Made by a program: the position numbers and the translations under genes. From an uncultured Chthoniobacterales bacterium (GTDB lineage: Bacteria; Verrucomicrobiota; Verrucomicrobiia; Chthoniobacterales; CAKUMP01), in assembly GCA_934667795.1 (NCBI GenBank), contig CAKUMP010000071.1, forward strand, positions 1 to 9,860: a stretch of 9,860 bases of DNA. Reading direction: 5' to 3'. The notes beneath the pieces are model-generated. The model saw only the letters and a program-made list of their open reading frames with translations. It was not told where the DNA came from and did no database searches. This document shows, piece by piece, positions 1 to 7,744 of this stretch (position 1 is the stretch's first letter; each line of letters opens with the position of its first letter).

Positions 1-1
1 A

Positions 2-3000
2 TTATCCGGACTCACCGACTGGACCGAAATCACCGGGACCGTAGAGCTCCCGCAGGAAGCAAATGGGATGTTACTTCAACTGGTATTGACCGGAATGGAT
101 GGAACCGCATGGTTTGATGAAGTCATCATAACCGAAGAACCAACAGATTTTGCCAGCTATCAGGTTCCCAATGGGCCATTTCTTTTCGGCACTCCGGAAC
201 AATGGAAGAAAGCCAGAGAAAAAGTAAAACAATTTCCCTGGGCCACAAAAATCCAGGAAAGTATTCTTCAAACAGCCGACCCGTGGGCGAAAAAAACACA
301 AAAAGAATTAACCTCACTTATTCCTCCCCCCCACTCCTATTATCTGTACGGAATCTCAAAACCTCTCGACCCTAAAACCGGCGAATCGTTAAAATGGTGC
401 GGGTGGTCCAACCCATTTTTTATACAAAATACGACCGGCACTCGCTATCCAAATGAGGAATATCCTGATAGCGGAACAGGCTTTATTAATGCCGACAAAC
501 AACCTTTTTATTTTGTCGCATACGCAAATGGAGAACGCCTCCGATCGCTGGAACAATCGATTCTTCCCGCATTATGTACGGCTTATGCATTAACCGAAGA
601 TAAAAAATATGCGCAGGCGGCGTTATGGTTACTGGATGCTATCGCTACGGTTTACCCCACTGCAGACAGCGGGCCTTTGGATTATCCGGGGATTGAACCC
701 GGACAATCTGGTGGAGGGCGTCTCCAGCGCCCATATTATCAAGCAGCTGGCGCGTTAATGCGTTATGGCTACTGCTACGATATTCTTTCTTCCTTTCCTG
801 AAATCGACTCCCCTTCTCCCACTTCTCCCACCCAAACCGCACGGGAAAATATTCTGATGAACCTGATCGGAAATGGTGGTGCTTATTGCTATTCTAAATC
901 GCGACAAGATAAAAACCTGAATAACGGAACCCTGGATTACAACCGCGGTGTTCTGGTTGCTGGCGCTTTTCTGGGGCTCCCTTCCTATCTGGAACATGCC
1001 ACTTATGGTACCAACAGCATTGTCGCTGCCATTTCCAATGCAATCGACCCACAAGGACGCTATTTTGAAACATCCAGCAATTACTCCGCTCATACCACCG
1101 ATTTATTAGTCACCACTGCTCATTTATTGACAGGTATCCAACGCGGGCTTTCGGAATTTCCTCTTTCACTTTTTAACGATAAACGGCTTGCAACATTCTG
1201 TCTGGAAGATTTCTCAAAACTACAAATTGCCGGTCGCCTTCCGCTGTATGGCGACGCAGGCCCTGATCGTACGGTGTTATCGGACAATAAATGGTTTAAT
1301 CCTCTTACTTATCGCAATTCCCTGATGTTTTTCACATTTTCCAATAACCCAAAAATCAAGCAGAAAGCAGCAAGGCTTTTGCACTATTTGGAGAAAGAGG
1401 AGCTTTCTGAAAAAAATCATCAGCAACTTGCCAATTATACCGGTACACGAGAATTACTTTTACTTTTTAAAGACCCTCATCAGAAATTTTTAAACATCGA
1501 ATTTCCTCCCCCCGAAACGAGCTCTCTTTTTTCTGATGCCGGACTCGCTTTATTACGCAGCAAACACCCTGCCGATGAACGCGCTGCACTTTTGCGACTC
1601 GGCCCCACCCGAAATCATGGACAACTCGATGAATTAAATCTCCAACTCTATGCTTTTGGACGAGAATTCTCTGCCGATCCCGGACACGCCAAAGCCCATT
1701 TGCGTTTCGGTTTTACCCGTACTACCGTCGCGCATAATACTGTCGTCGTAAATCAACAAAATCAATTACGTACACCTTCTGCTGGTGGAGAATTGATTTC
1801 CTGGACTCCAGGGAATGGCTTTTCCTCCATGGAAGCCAACAATTTAGAGTGCTATAAATCGCTCGACATTCAGCAATATCAACGCCGCGTCGCTCAGGTT
1901 GATTGTGACTCTGTTTATTATCTGATCGACGTTTTTCGCGTCCAGGGAGGCACTGAATACGATTACAGTTTTCATGCGATTCATGAAGGAAAAATCAGTC
2001 CCCCTGAAGAGCCGGAATCCGGTCTGGAATCTCCGTCAGCACAAGCCGGAAGCGTTCTTTCCTCCACGACCCGTCATGGGCCTGATTTATTGCCGGATGG
2101 AAGACTTAAAGGATTTCCGGACAAACCATTTTACTGGACACCGGCTGGACAAGGGTATGCGTTTCTTGGAGAACCTGTCTTTTATCAACCAGGAAAACAA
2201 ATTCAGCTTGAATGGTTCGCGCAGGATGCAACAGGACATCGTTTGATCTGGCAGCATTTCCCTCCTGCCGGAAGTAAAATTATACTTGCGAAAATGCACG
2301 CGCCTACGACCGTCCCACTCTCGCTGGAATATGTCCTCAGCCGTGTAACCGCAAAACCTGAGGACAAGATTCGTTTCGTTTCTCTTATTCGCCCTCAATC
2401 TGCTGCCGAAACCCATCATTGGTCTTCACAAGAATTAGCAGTCTTGAATCCTTCCAATAGTGATGCGATGGGGCTCGAAATTTTTGTAAAAGATACAAAC
2501 AATCTGCAGGTTGCACATCATTTATTTGCTTCATCGACACAAAATAATGACACTACAGAATTTAAAAATGGCTTTTCCCTGCAGGCACGCGAAGGATTCA
2601 TTTCGCTGGATTCAGAAGGGATTCCACAACGGATTTCTGTTTCCGATGGAAAATTAACTTTTGCTGATTTTCATTTAGAAACTATTTCTGTTACTGCGCA
2701 AAAGATACTTGAAATTCGAAACCACCCGCTTCAGTTGCGCGTGGAAGGAACTTCTGCTGACTGGGAAAATGCCAAAGGCAGCGCGATTCAACTCGAAGCG
2801 CCGGGATACTTGAAACCACTTGTTTATCAAATCCTGGACGTTGAATGGAATTCTAAAAATGAAATATGGCTGACCCTGGATGCAGACAGCAATTTGCAAA
2901 GTACTTTTTTTGTCACAGGCGTCAATGAAACCGCACTGCATACAGTGAGCCAGTTTCCAAGGGTTCAGCCTATTACAGGCAATTATGATTCTGAAACAGG

Positions 3001-3295
3001 ACTCCCACGCGCAAAATCGCAGCGTGGTTCACGTTATACAGGTGGTTTCAATGGTTTTACTATCGCATCTCACGACGGTGTGCCTTTTGCCAGGATCATC
3101 ACTTTAGAAGATGATCGCTCCACCTTACGCATCCAAAAACTTGAAAATGCCACTTTCTTTCCTGCTGTTTCAGATCAACTTCAAATTCTCGCGCCCGTCG
3201 CGGGAGATCATGTGCAATTACTGTCCTGGGCGCAGGCGACCCGATCCGCCGATGGAAGCTGGACAGTCATTGGTCCAGGTATATTGAAGCAATAA
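2..3295 (+). CDS. Heparinase II/III-like polysaccharide lyase, 5'-partial
   Basis: The frame is open from base 2 to the TAA at 3293-3295, so the gene begins left of the window and the first ATG inside (68) is probably internal. Residues encoded before and just after that ATG (ending GTAWFDEV around residues 13-20, counted from ATG 68) look like the last strands of a carbohydrate-binding jelly-roll module. Next comes an alpha/alpha-toroid region with Tyr339 and His342 in SSNYSAH. The heparinase II/III beta-sandwich block follows: NHGQLDEL with His517 and Asp521, GREFSADPG with Asp537, and VAHNTVVV with His556. In this superfamily, His and Tyr residues in such motifs act in beta-elimination of uronate-containing polysaccharides. 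Roughly 500 further residues form beta-rich C-terminal domains that I cannot name. The expected role is extracytoplasmic lyase; the substrate (alginate, glycosaminoglycan or another uronan) cannot be read from the sequence. The usual toroid Asn-His catalytic pair is not obvious, so activity is inferred. It probably shares a transcript with the PEP-CTERM gene downstream. Confidence 0.85.
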   Translation, partial: LSGLTDWTEITGTVELPQEANGMLLQLVLTGMDGTAWFDEVIITEEPTDFASYQVPNGPFLFGTPEQWKKAREKVKQFPWATKIQESILQTADPWAKKTQKELTSLIPPPHSYYLYGISKPLDPKTGESLKWCGWSNPFFIQNTTGTRYPNEEYPDSGTGFINADKQPFYFVAYANGERLRSLEQSILPALCTAYALTEDKKYAQAALWLLDAIATVYPTADSGPLDYPGIEPGQSGGGRLQRPYYQAAGALMRYGYCYDILSSFPEIDSPSPTSPTQTARENILMNLIGNGGAYCYSKSRQDKNLNNGTLDYNRGVLVAGAFLGLPSYLEHATYGTNSIVAAISNAIDPQGRYFETSSNYSAHTTDLLVTTAHLLTGIQRGLSEFPLSLFNDKRLATFCLEDFSKLQIAGRLPLYGDAGPDRTVLSDNKWFNPLTYRNSLMFFTFSNNPKIKQKAARLLHYLEKEELSEKNHQQLANYTGTRELLLLFKDPHQKFLNIEFPPPETSSLFSDAGLALLRSKHPADERAALLRLGPTRNHGQLDELNLQLYAFGREFSADPGHAKAHLRFGFTRTTVAHNTVVVNQQNQLRTPSAGGELISWTPGNGFSSMEANNLECYKSLDIQQYQRRVAQVDCDSVYYLIDVFRVQGGTEYDYSFHAIHEGKISPPEEPESGLESPSAQAGSVLSSTTRHGPDLLPDGRLKGFPDKPFYWTPAGQGYAFLGEPVFYQPGKQIQLEWFAQDATGHRLIWQHFPPAGSKIILAKMHAPTTVPLSLEYVLSRVTAKPEDKIRFVSLIRPQSAAETHHWSSQELAVLNPSNSDAMGLEIFVKDTNNLQVAHHLFASSTQNNDTTEFKNGFSLQAREGFISLDSEGIPQRISVSDGKLTFADFHLETISVTAQKILEIRNHPLQLRVEGTSADWENAKGSAIQLEAPGYLKPLVYQILDVEWNSKNEIWLTLDADSNLQSTFFVTGVNETALHTVSQFPRVQPITGNYDSETGLPRAKSQRGSRYTGGFNGFTIASHDGVPFARIITLEDDRSTLRIQKLENATFFPAVSDQLQILAPVAGDHVQLLSWAQATRSADGSWTVIGPGILKQ

Positions 3296-3337
3296 ATATT
3301 TTTTCTCTCTCTTCTCATTCTAACAAAAAATAAAATC
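3296..3337 (+). other. Short intergenic spacer with pyrimidine tract, lyase to PEP-CTERM gene
   Basis: The 42-bp spacer carries a run made almost only of T and C (about 3299-3320), then an A-rich stretch just before ATG 3338. There is no Shine-Dalgarno sequence and no hairpin terminator, which favours read-through transcription from the lyase gene. The pyrimidine/A-rich leader may aid SD-independent initiation; that is inference. Confidence 0.4.
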
Positions 3338-4945
3338 ATGAAAATACAGACGACAAACATCATCAACACAACTTCAGGAAAAATAAGTGCGGTGCTCCTC
3401 ACTGCTCTTTGTTTGAATACGTCTAGCTGGGCATTAAGTGGCACTTATAATAATGCTTCTTCTAATGACTCCTGGAGTAATGAAGATAACTGGGTTAATC
3501 AAATTGTGGCAGGAGGTGCCAATTTTACCGCGACTTTTGATGGCTCTCCCGGTGCCGCTCGTACAGTTTCCCTCACCGAGCCCGTTACGATCAGCCATAT
3601 TGCGATTACAAACTGGACATCCGGACAGTGGAGGATTTCCGGAAACACATTAACACTCGCTTCGCCAACCACAGGTAAACCCACGATTACCACTACCGGA
3701 ACTGGTGACTCGATACGCATCGCCTCTCTCCTCGCAGGAAGCAGCGGATTCGAAAAACTGGGTTCCGGACGATTACACCTCAATAATGCCAACAATTCTC
3801 TCACCGGAGGCATTACCATCAGTGCAGGAACCCTTTGGACTGCATCCGCAGGTACCATCAGCAATAATACAATTACCCTTAACGGAGGAGACTGGTTAAT
3901 AGATGGTTCAGAAACCCATACTTATGACAATAACATCATTCTCTCTGCGAATACCACGATTCTCAATATAAATAATACAGGACATACGCGTATTCTCGGG
4001 GGCATTATCAGCCAAACAGACGGCCCTCGCACTCTGCGTTTAGCTGCAAATAGTGGAGATGTTCAGTTTGTTTTACAGGGAGATAATTCCTACACCGGCA
4101 ATACGGTTATTGGAAATGCGAATACAAGTTCTGTCGTTGTGCGTGCAGAACATAATAATGCTTTCGGAACAGGTTCCGCAGATGTCCAATTTAATATAGG
4201 TTCAAAAACCCACGATAGTGATGCCGTAGAACTTGCCAACAATATCACGATTTCCAATAAGTCTTTTATCCTCCGTGGGCAAGGCCGTGACGATGCGGGC
4301 TCCCTGCGTAGCGTAAGTGGAAATAATACCTGGGCCGGAAGCGTGGATACCGGAACTTTCGGCAATGCAACCATTGGTGTCGATTCCGATACTTTAACTA
4401 TCAGTGGCACCATCAGCGGCTCTGGCGCAAATGGACTGACAAAAATCGGAAATGGAACTCTGATTCTCAATAATACCAATACTTACACAAACGGAACCGC
4501 AGTCCATCAAGGCATATTACAAGCCGAACACGACCATTCCCTGGCCGGCGGAAATGTTTCAATTGCTTCATCCGCGACATTGAGTATCGCGACAGGAGTT
4601 TCCTTAAATGTAAATACCCTGACACTCGAAGGCACGCTGGCTTTTAGTCTCAACCATTTGTTTGATGTCACAAAAATTAATGTAGCCCAGGATCAGCTTG
4701 GCACAGGTACTTATATAGTAGAAATCACAGACAACGGAATAACGGAAGGGACTTATACCCTCATGAATATTACCGGAAATCACCAGGCTACAAACTTTAT
4801 TCTGGGGGCTCCCAATAGCAATTACTCGCTTGACTGGAGTGAAGGAACGTTGTCTCTGAATGTCATTCCTGAGCCTGCTACCCCACTTTTCCTTCTTCTG
4901 AGTGCAGTAGTCCCGGCCTTCCGCCGCCGTTTAAAGAAAAATTAA
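3338..4945 (+). CDS. Secreted PATR-repeat protein with PEP-CTERM sorting signal
   Basis: This 535-residue exported protein starts with a signal peptide: a Lys-containing n-region, then hydrophobic SAVLLTALCL at residues 18-27, with likely cleavage after SSWA (32). The body is a low-Cys, Asn/Thr/Gly/Ser-rich beta-solenoid with degenerate autotransporter-associated repeats. The clearest are GFEKLGSGRLHLNN (137-150) and GLTKIGNGTLILNN (366-379), each followed by a TGG/TNGT turn and a G-x-L strand. AEHNNAFG (270-277) and AEHDHSLAG (396-404) are matching continuation segments. The C-terminus is a PEP-CTERM tripartite tail: IPEPA at 510-514, a hydrophobic helix at about 516-528, then RRRLKK. In this family the tail directs sorting by an exosortase and cleavage near PEP. 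No outer-membrane beta-barrel is present, so despite its repeats it is not a classical autotransporter. The role is unknown; a surface or matrix structure, perhaps serving polysaccharide use with the upstream lyase, is inference. Only 4 bp separate its stop from that of msrA. Confidence 0.85.
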   Translation: MKIQTTNIINTTSGKISAVLLTALCLNTSSWALSGTYNNASSNDSWSNEDNWVNQIVAGGANFTATFDGSPGAARTVSLTEPVTISHIAITNWTSGQWRISGNTLTLASPTTGKPTITTTGTGDSIRIASLLAGSSGFEKLGSGRLHLNNANNSLTGGITISAGTLWTASAGTISNNTITLNGGDWLIDGSETHTYDNNIILSANTTILNINNTGHTRILGGIISQTDGPRTLRLAANSGDVQFVLQGDNSYTGNTVIGNANTSSVVVRAEHNNAFGTGSADVQFNIGSKTHDSDAVELANNITISNKSFILRGQGRDDAGSLRSVSGNNTWAGSVDTGTFGNATIGVDSDTLTISGTISGSGANGLTKIGNGTLILNNTNTYTNGTAVHQGILQAEHDHSLAGGNVSIASSATLSIATGVSLNVNTLTLEGTLAFSLNHLFDVTKINVAQDQLGTGTYIVEITDNGITEGTYTLMNITGNHQATNFILGAPNSNYSLDWSEGTLSLNVIPEPATPLFLLLSAVVPAFRRRLKKN

Positions 4946-4949
4946 TCTC

Positions 4950-5582
4950 CTATTTTTGCAGCTTCTGCAATTTAGGCTTGATGACAAAAATCGAGTAGCC
5001 AGCGTTGGGATTATTTTGAAAATAATCCTGATGATACGGCTCCGCCGGATAAAAAATCGTCGCTTCTGAAATTTCTGTCACAATAGGTGAACGAAACCTT
5101 CCGGAAGCATCTGCAGCCGCTTTGGATTTCTCCGCAATCTCTTTTTGCTCGTCAGAATGATAAAAAATAGCAGAACGATATTGCGTCCCCACATCTGCCC
5201 CTTGGCGGTTCAATGTGGTCGGATCATGCGCTTCCCAAAATAAGGAAACCAGACGTTCATAAGAAATTTCATCTGGGTTAAACAATATTTCTACTGCTTC
5301 CGCGTGCCCGGTATTGCCATTGCAGACATCTTCATAAGTAGGATTTTCTGTTTCTCCTCCGATATATCCGGAAGTGACAGATTTCACACCTTTTTCTCTT
5401 TCAAATACGGCTTCGACACACCAGAAACAGCCTCCTGCAAATGTCGCTTTTTCAATTTTTTCCTGCATGGTTTCGGTCTCCTGCTTTATATCCTCCCCCA
5501 TTACTTTCTGTCCTGTCGCCCCCATCACCCACAGGGTTGCGAGCACTCCTGTTACAGATAACACTGAAAGCCACTTTTTCAA
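4950..5582 (-). CDS. msrA: Peptide-methionine (S)-S-oxide reductase MsrA, exported
   Basis: This enzyme reduces the S-epimer of methionine sulfoxide in oxidised proteins. The catalytic signature GGCFWC supplies nucleophilic Cys52 and a second Cys55. Other MsrA hallmarks are TGHAEAVE (91-98), TLNRQGADVGTQYRS (123-137) and FYPAEPYHQDYF (177-188). Residues 1-30 add a basic MKK, a hydrophobic stretch (LSVLSVTGVLATLWVMGA) and no lipobox Cys, so it is probably secreted to the periplasm. The start is a TTG at 5582-5580 overlapping the rpe stop as TTGA. A GAGGA ribosome-binding site about 8 nt upstream and the intact signal peptide support TTG over the internal ATG codons. The C-terminus reads GYSIFVIKPK where many MsrA proteins have GYC, so the usual C-terminal recycling Cys is absent and Cys55 (or Cys87) may resolve the sulfenate. 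It is translationally coupled to rpe. Identification is firm; the periplasmic location is inferred. Confidence 0.95.
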   Translation of the reverse strand: MKKWLSVLSVTGVLATLWVMGATGQKVMGEDIKQETETMQEKIEKATFAGGCFWCVEAVFEREKGVKSVTSGYIGGETENPTYEDVCNGNTGHAEAVEILFNPDEISYERLVSLFWEAHDPTTLNRQGADVGTQYRSAIFYHSDEQKEIAEKSKAAADASGRFRSPIVTEISEATIFYPAEPYHQDYFQNNPNAGYSIFVIKPKLQKLQK

Positions 5583-6268
5583 GAGACATTTCCTCGCAGG
5601 GTTTGAATCGCCGTTTCCGCAGATTCTGCTTTAAAAATGGATGTCCCTGCTACCAGAACATTTGCGCCATGCGTCCGGACAATGTCACCACTCTCCATAT
5701 CCACCCCACCATCTACTTCCAGGAAAAACTCTGCTCCTGTGCGTTTGCGATAAGCCAGTGCAAAATCCAGTTTACTCATCATATTATGCATAAACTTCTG
5801 TCCGCCAAACCCCGGAACAACCGTCATGACCAGGAACAAGTCAATTTCGCCCAAGAATTCTTCTGCAGCTTCCACTGGCGTTGCAGGGTTGATTGCCAGG
5901 CCTGCTAAACAGCCTGCTTTGCGAATACGTTTCAGAGTTTCTTTCACATCATGATCCGCTTCCAGGTGGACAGTCACTACGCGACTCCATTTTGTAAAAC
6001 GATCCAGATAATGGTCAGGTCGGCTAATCATCAGATGGGTATCCAATGGGATATTCACTTTTGAATATACCGCTTTTACGACATCCGGACCAAAGGAAAT
6101 ATTATCCACAAAATGTCCATCCATGACATCCATATGCAACCAGTCTGCTCCTGCCCGTTCCATCCGTTGCGCTTCTTCCCCAAAACGGGTGAAATCTGCA
6201 GCCAAAATAGATGGCGCAATTATTGTTTTCTGTAAATCGACAGATAACATTTCACGTTTTTCTTCCAT
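5579..6268 (-). CDS. rpe: Ribulose-phosphate 3-epimerase
   Basis: This cytosolic TIM-barrel enzyme interconverts D-ribulose 5-phosphate and D-xylulose 5-phosphate in the pentose phosphate and Calvin-type pathways. Seen in order: the first strand IIAPSILAADF with the conserved Ser; the metal-site and catalytic region WLHMDVMDGHFVDNISFGP (His and Asp); DTHLMI with the next His; TVHLEAD; the loop VVPGFGGQKF that closes over substrate; and LEVDGGV with the second catalytic Asp, followed by the phosphate-binding VAGTSIF. The frame reaches ATG 6346, but that would add 26 residues unlike the family and would sit in the promoter of the divergent gene. ATG 6268 (229 aa) or ATG 6250 (223 aa) fits the usual length of about 220 aa. 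I chose 6268 because a -10-like TAGAAT lies 7 nt before it; 6250, with a weak GGAAGA upstream, is nearly as good. It is the first gene of a two-gene unit with msrA. Confidence 0.95.
   Translation of the reverse strand: MEEKREMLSVDLQKTIIAPSILAADFTRFGEEAQRMERAGADWLHMDVMDGHFVDNISFGPDVVKAVYSKVNIPLDTHLMISRPDHYLDRFTKWSRVVTVHLEADHDVKETLKRIRKAGCLAGLAINPATPVEAAEEFLGEIDLFLVMTVVPGFGGQKFMHNMMSKLDFALAYRKRTGAEFFLEVDGGVDMESGDIVRTHGANVLVAGTSIFKAESAETAIQTLRGNVS
5589..5595 (-). promoter_or_regulatory. Ribosome-binding site of msrA inside the 3' end of rpe
   Basis: On the minus strand a GCGAGGA block within the last codons of rpe lies about 8 nt before the TTG start of msrA. It is the best Shine-Dalgarno sequence seen in the window and decides the non-ATG start. 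Confidence 0.55.
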
Positions 6269-6270
6269 AC

Positions 6271-6284
6271 CGCTAATTCTAGCG
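6271..6284. repeat. Perfect inverted repeat over the rpe -10 element
   Basis: The 14-bp sequence CGCTAATTCTAGCG has 5-bp perfect arms (CGCTA/TAGCG) around 4 bases. It covers the whole candidate -10 of rpe and ends 2 nt before ATG 6268. A small dyad here could be a repressor operator, or an RNA hairpin if transcription starts upstream. No regulator is identified and the arms are short. Confidence 0.3.
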
Positions 6285-6305
6285 AATTTCTTCCCCTCAT
6301 TGCAA
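6276..6305 (-). promoter_or_regulatory. Candidate rpe-msrA promoter
   Basis: Minus strand: a -35-like TTGCAA at 6305-6300 (4 of 6 consensus), an 18-nt spacer, then a -10-like TAGAAT at 6281-6276 (5 of 6). Transcription would start about 7 nt downstream, right at ATG 6268. That gives either a leaderless message from 6268 or an 18-nt leader for ATG 6250. The match was made by eye and could be chance. Confidence 0.35.
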
Positions 6306-6339
6306 CCGTAGAAGAATCTAAACAGAAATACTTCCGCTC

Positions 6340-6367
6340 TTGTCATTTTTTAAAGATAAACGATAAT
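6340..6367 (+). promoter_or_regulatory. Candidate promoter of the AI-2E transporter gene
   Basis: TTGTCA at 6340-6345 (5 of 6 to the -35 consensus), a 16-nt A/T-rich spacer, and GATAAT at 6362-6367 (5 of 6 to the -10) give a sigma70-type promoter. Its start point would be near 6374, about 30 nt before ATG 6405. It is back-to-back with the rpe promoter in the divergent region. Confidence 0.45.
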
Positions 6368-6404
6368 AAAAAAACTGCTTTTATCTGTTTGCCGGAATTA
6401 TTTT

Positions 6405-7580
6405 ATGGATACACCCAATATACAAGGTCGAAAGTTCCGCCGTTTTTTTGTACTTTTACTGGTACTGGTTTCCGCAGGAATATTTTTAGCGATCATTTGG
6501 CCCTTTATGCAGGCATTGGTTCTGGCGGCGATTCTGACCGGGCTTTTTCGGCCCGTTTATAATAAACTTTTGAAATGGTTTCGGGGGCAGAAAAACCTGG
6601 CGGCGGCGATTACATTGGTGATTTTGATTTTATTGATCACCGGTCCACTGGCTGCCCTGGTGACATTAATTGTACAACAGGCGATTTCCATCAGTAATAA
6701 TGCAATCCCGTGGTTACGGGAAAATCTCAATTCCTTTCAGGTCTCTTCTATTTTTGAGTGGATTTCGGATCGTTTCCCCTGGCTTCTGGATTTTATGCCG
6801 GAGCAGGATGAATTTCTCAAGAGATTAGGAGAAACGGGTGAGACTATCGGTTCTTATCTGGTAAAAGGGGTGTCTTCTTTCACCGCAAACACCGCCGTTT
6901 TTCTGCTGAATGCTTTTGTGATGTTTTACGCGATGTTCTTTTTCCTGCGGGACAGCGACAAAATCCTGAAACGTCTTCTGTATTATATTCCTCTGGGGAA
7001 TGAAGAAGAAAAACAATTAATGGAAAAATTTGCTTCGGTTAATCGCGCGACGATCCGAGGGGTGTTATTAATTGGCATTATTCAAGGGGTATTAGTCAGT
7101 ATTGGTTTTTATTTTGCGGGAATTAAAGGCGCGGCCTTCTGGGGAGCTGTCACGGTGGTATTTTCTGTCATGCCGGGTGTGGGCTCTGCCCTTATCTGGA
7201 CTCCGGCCGTAATTTATTTGTATTCTATTGGATCTCATCTCACTGCCACCCTGCTTCTGATCTGGGGTGCCGGGGTGGTATCGACTATTGATAACGTCCT
7301 GCGCCCACCATTGGTTGGTCGAGAAGCCAAAATGCCTGAACTGCTTATTCTGGTTAGTACGCTTGGCGGTCTGGTTTTATTTGGCCCCTTAGGATTTATT
7401 TTAGGACCGATTTTAACCGGGTTATTTCTTAGTACTCTGGATATTTATGCGGTTACATTTAAATCCATTCTCCCTCCCGTAGAGGAAACAATGCTGAAAA
7501 ATACGGAGGCTGAAACAGATAAAGAGGCAGCAGAAAAAAAACCTGCGCCAAAAGACGTGCAATCCAATGAGCAGGATTAA
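6405..7580 (+). CDS. AI-2E family transporter (PF01594)
   Basis: A 391-residue polytopic inner-membrane protein. Hydrophobic segments are visible at about residues 12-48 (two helices), 66-92, 158-182, 216-236, 242-275 (two), 278-297 and 312-345. A soluble stretch at about 93-155 sits between the early and later helices. Family hallmarks are GIIQGVLVSIGFYFAGI (224-240), FSVMPGVGSALIWTPAVI (253-270), STIDNVLRPPLVG (293-305), and the C-terminal LFGPLGFILGPILTGLF (325-341). The last 30 residues are a charged, Lys/Glu-rich cytoplasmic tail. Members include E. coli TqsA, linked to autoinducer-2 export, and other members linked to Na+/H+ exchange, so the substrate here is open. A weak GGAA sits 7 nt before ATG 6405. 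It is transcribed alone, divergent from rpe and convergent with the SulP gene. Confidence 0.9.
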   Translation: MDTPNIQGRKFRRFFVLLLVLVSAGIFLAIIWPFMQALVLAAILTGLFRPVYNKLLKWFRGQKNLAAAITLVILILLITGPLAALVTLIVQQAISISNNAIPWLRENLNSFQVSSIFEWISDRFPWLLDFMPEQDEFLKRLGETGETIGSYLVKGVSSFTANTAVFLLNAFVMFYAMFFFLRDSDKILKRLLYYIPLGNEEEKQLMEKFASVNRATIRGVLLIGIIQGVLVSIGFYFAGIKGAAFWGAVTVVFSVMPGVGSALIWTPAVIYLYSIGSHLTATLLLIWGAGVVSTIDNVLRPPLVGREAKMPELLILVSTLGGLVLFGPLGFILGPILTGLFLSTLDIYAVTFKSILPPVEETMLKNTEAETDKEAAEKKPAPKDVQSNEQD

Positions 7581-7744
7581 ACCCGAAATATGCAATGGGA
7601 GAGAATGAGATGTTGCAGGATGCTAAGCCGAAATGACTTGAGGAAAATGTCCACCCCTCCGGTGGTTGCGGGGACGTTTCGACGAATGGCACTTGCGGCC
7701 AGCAGATTGCGACAGATCAACTCGATCCATTTCTCAGGTACCCT
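7581..7744. other. Convergent gap between transporter genes, open in both flanking frames
   Basis: There is no clear terminator in these 164 bp. The best structures are CCACC/GGTGG arms near 7650-7666 and a bulged GTCC...GGAC stem around them, neither followed by a T-run. The AI-2E frame continues without a stop past its TAA to about 7781. The SulP frame on the minus strand continues past its TAA for 55 codons to a stop at 7577-7579. This may be a coding relic or chance; no product is proposed. Confidence 0.4.

Noticed and set aside
3499..4479. Minus-strand frames of 121 and 129 codons inside the PATR/PEP-CTERM gene
   Set aside because: They are Val/Pro-rich antisense shadows of the repeat protein, with no signal peptide, ribosome site or family resemblance.
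4956..4970. Perfect 6-bp hairpin TTGCAG-CTT-CTGCAA at the convergent stop codons
   Set aside because: It is explained by the repeated KLQ codons at the end of msrA, has a 3-base loop and no proper T-run on either strand, so it is not called a terminator.
6269..6346. Upstream extension of rpe to ATG 6346
   Set aside because: The 26 extra residues are unlike the family and the ATG lies within the -35 of the divergent transporter promoter.
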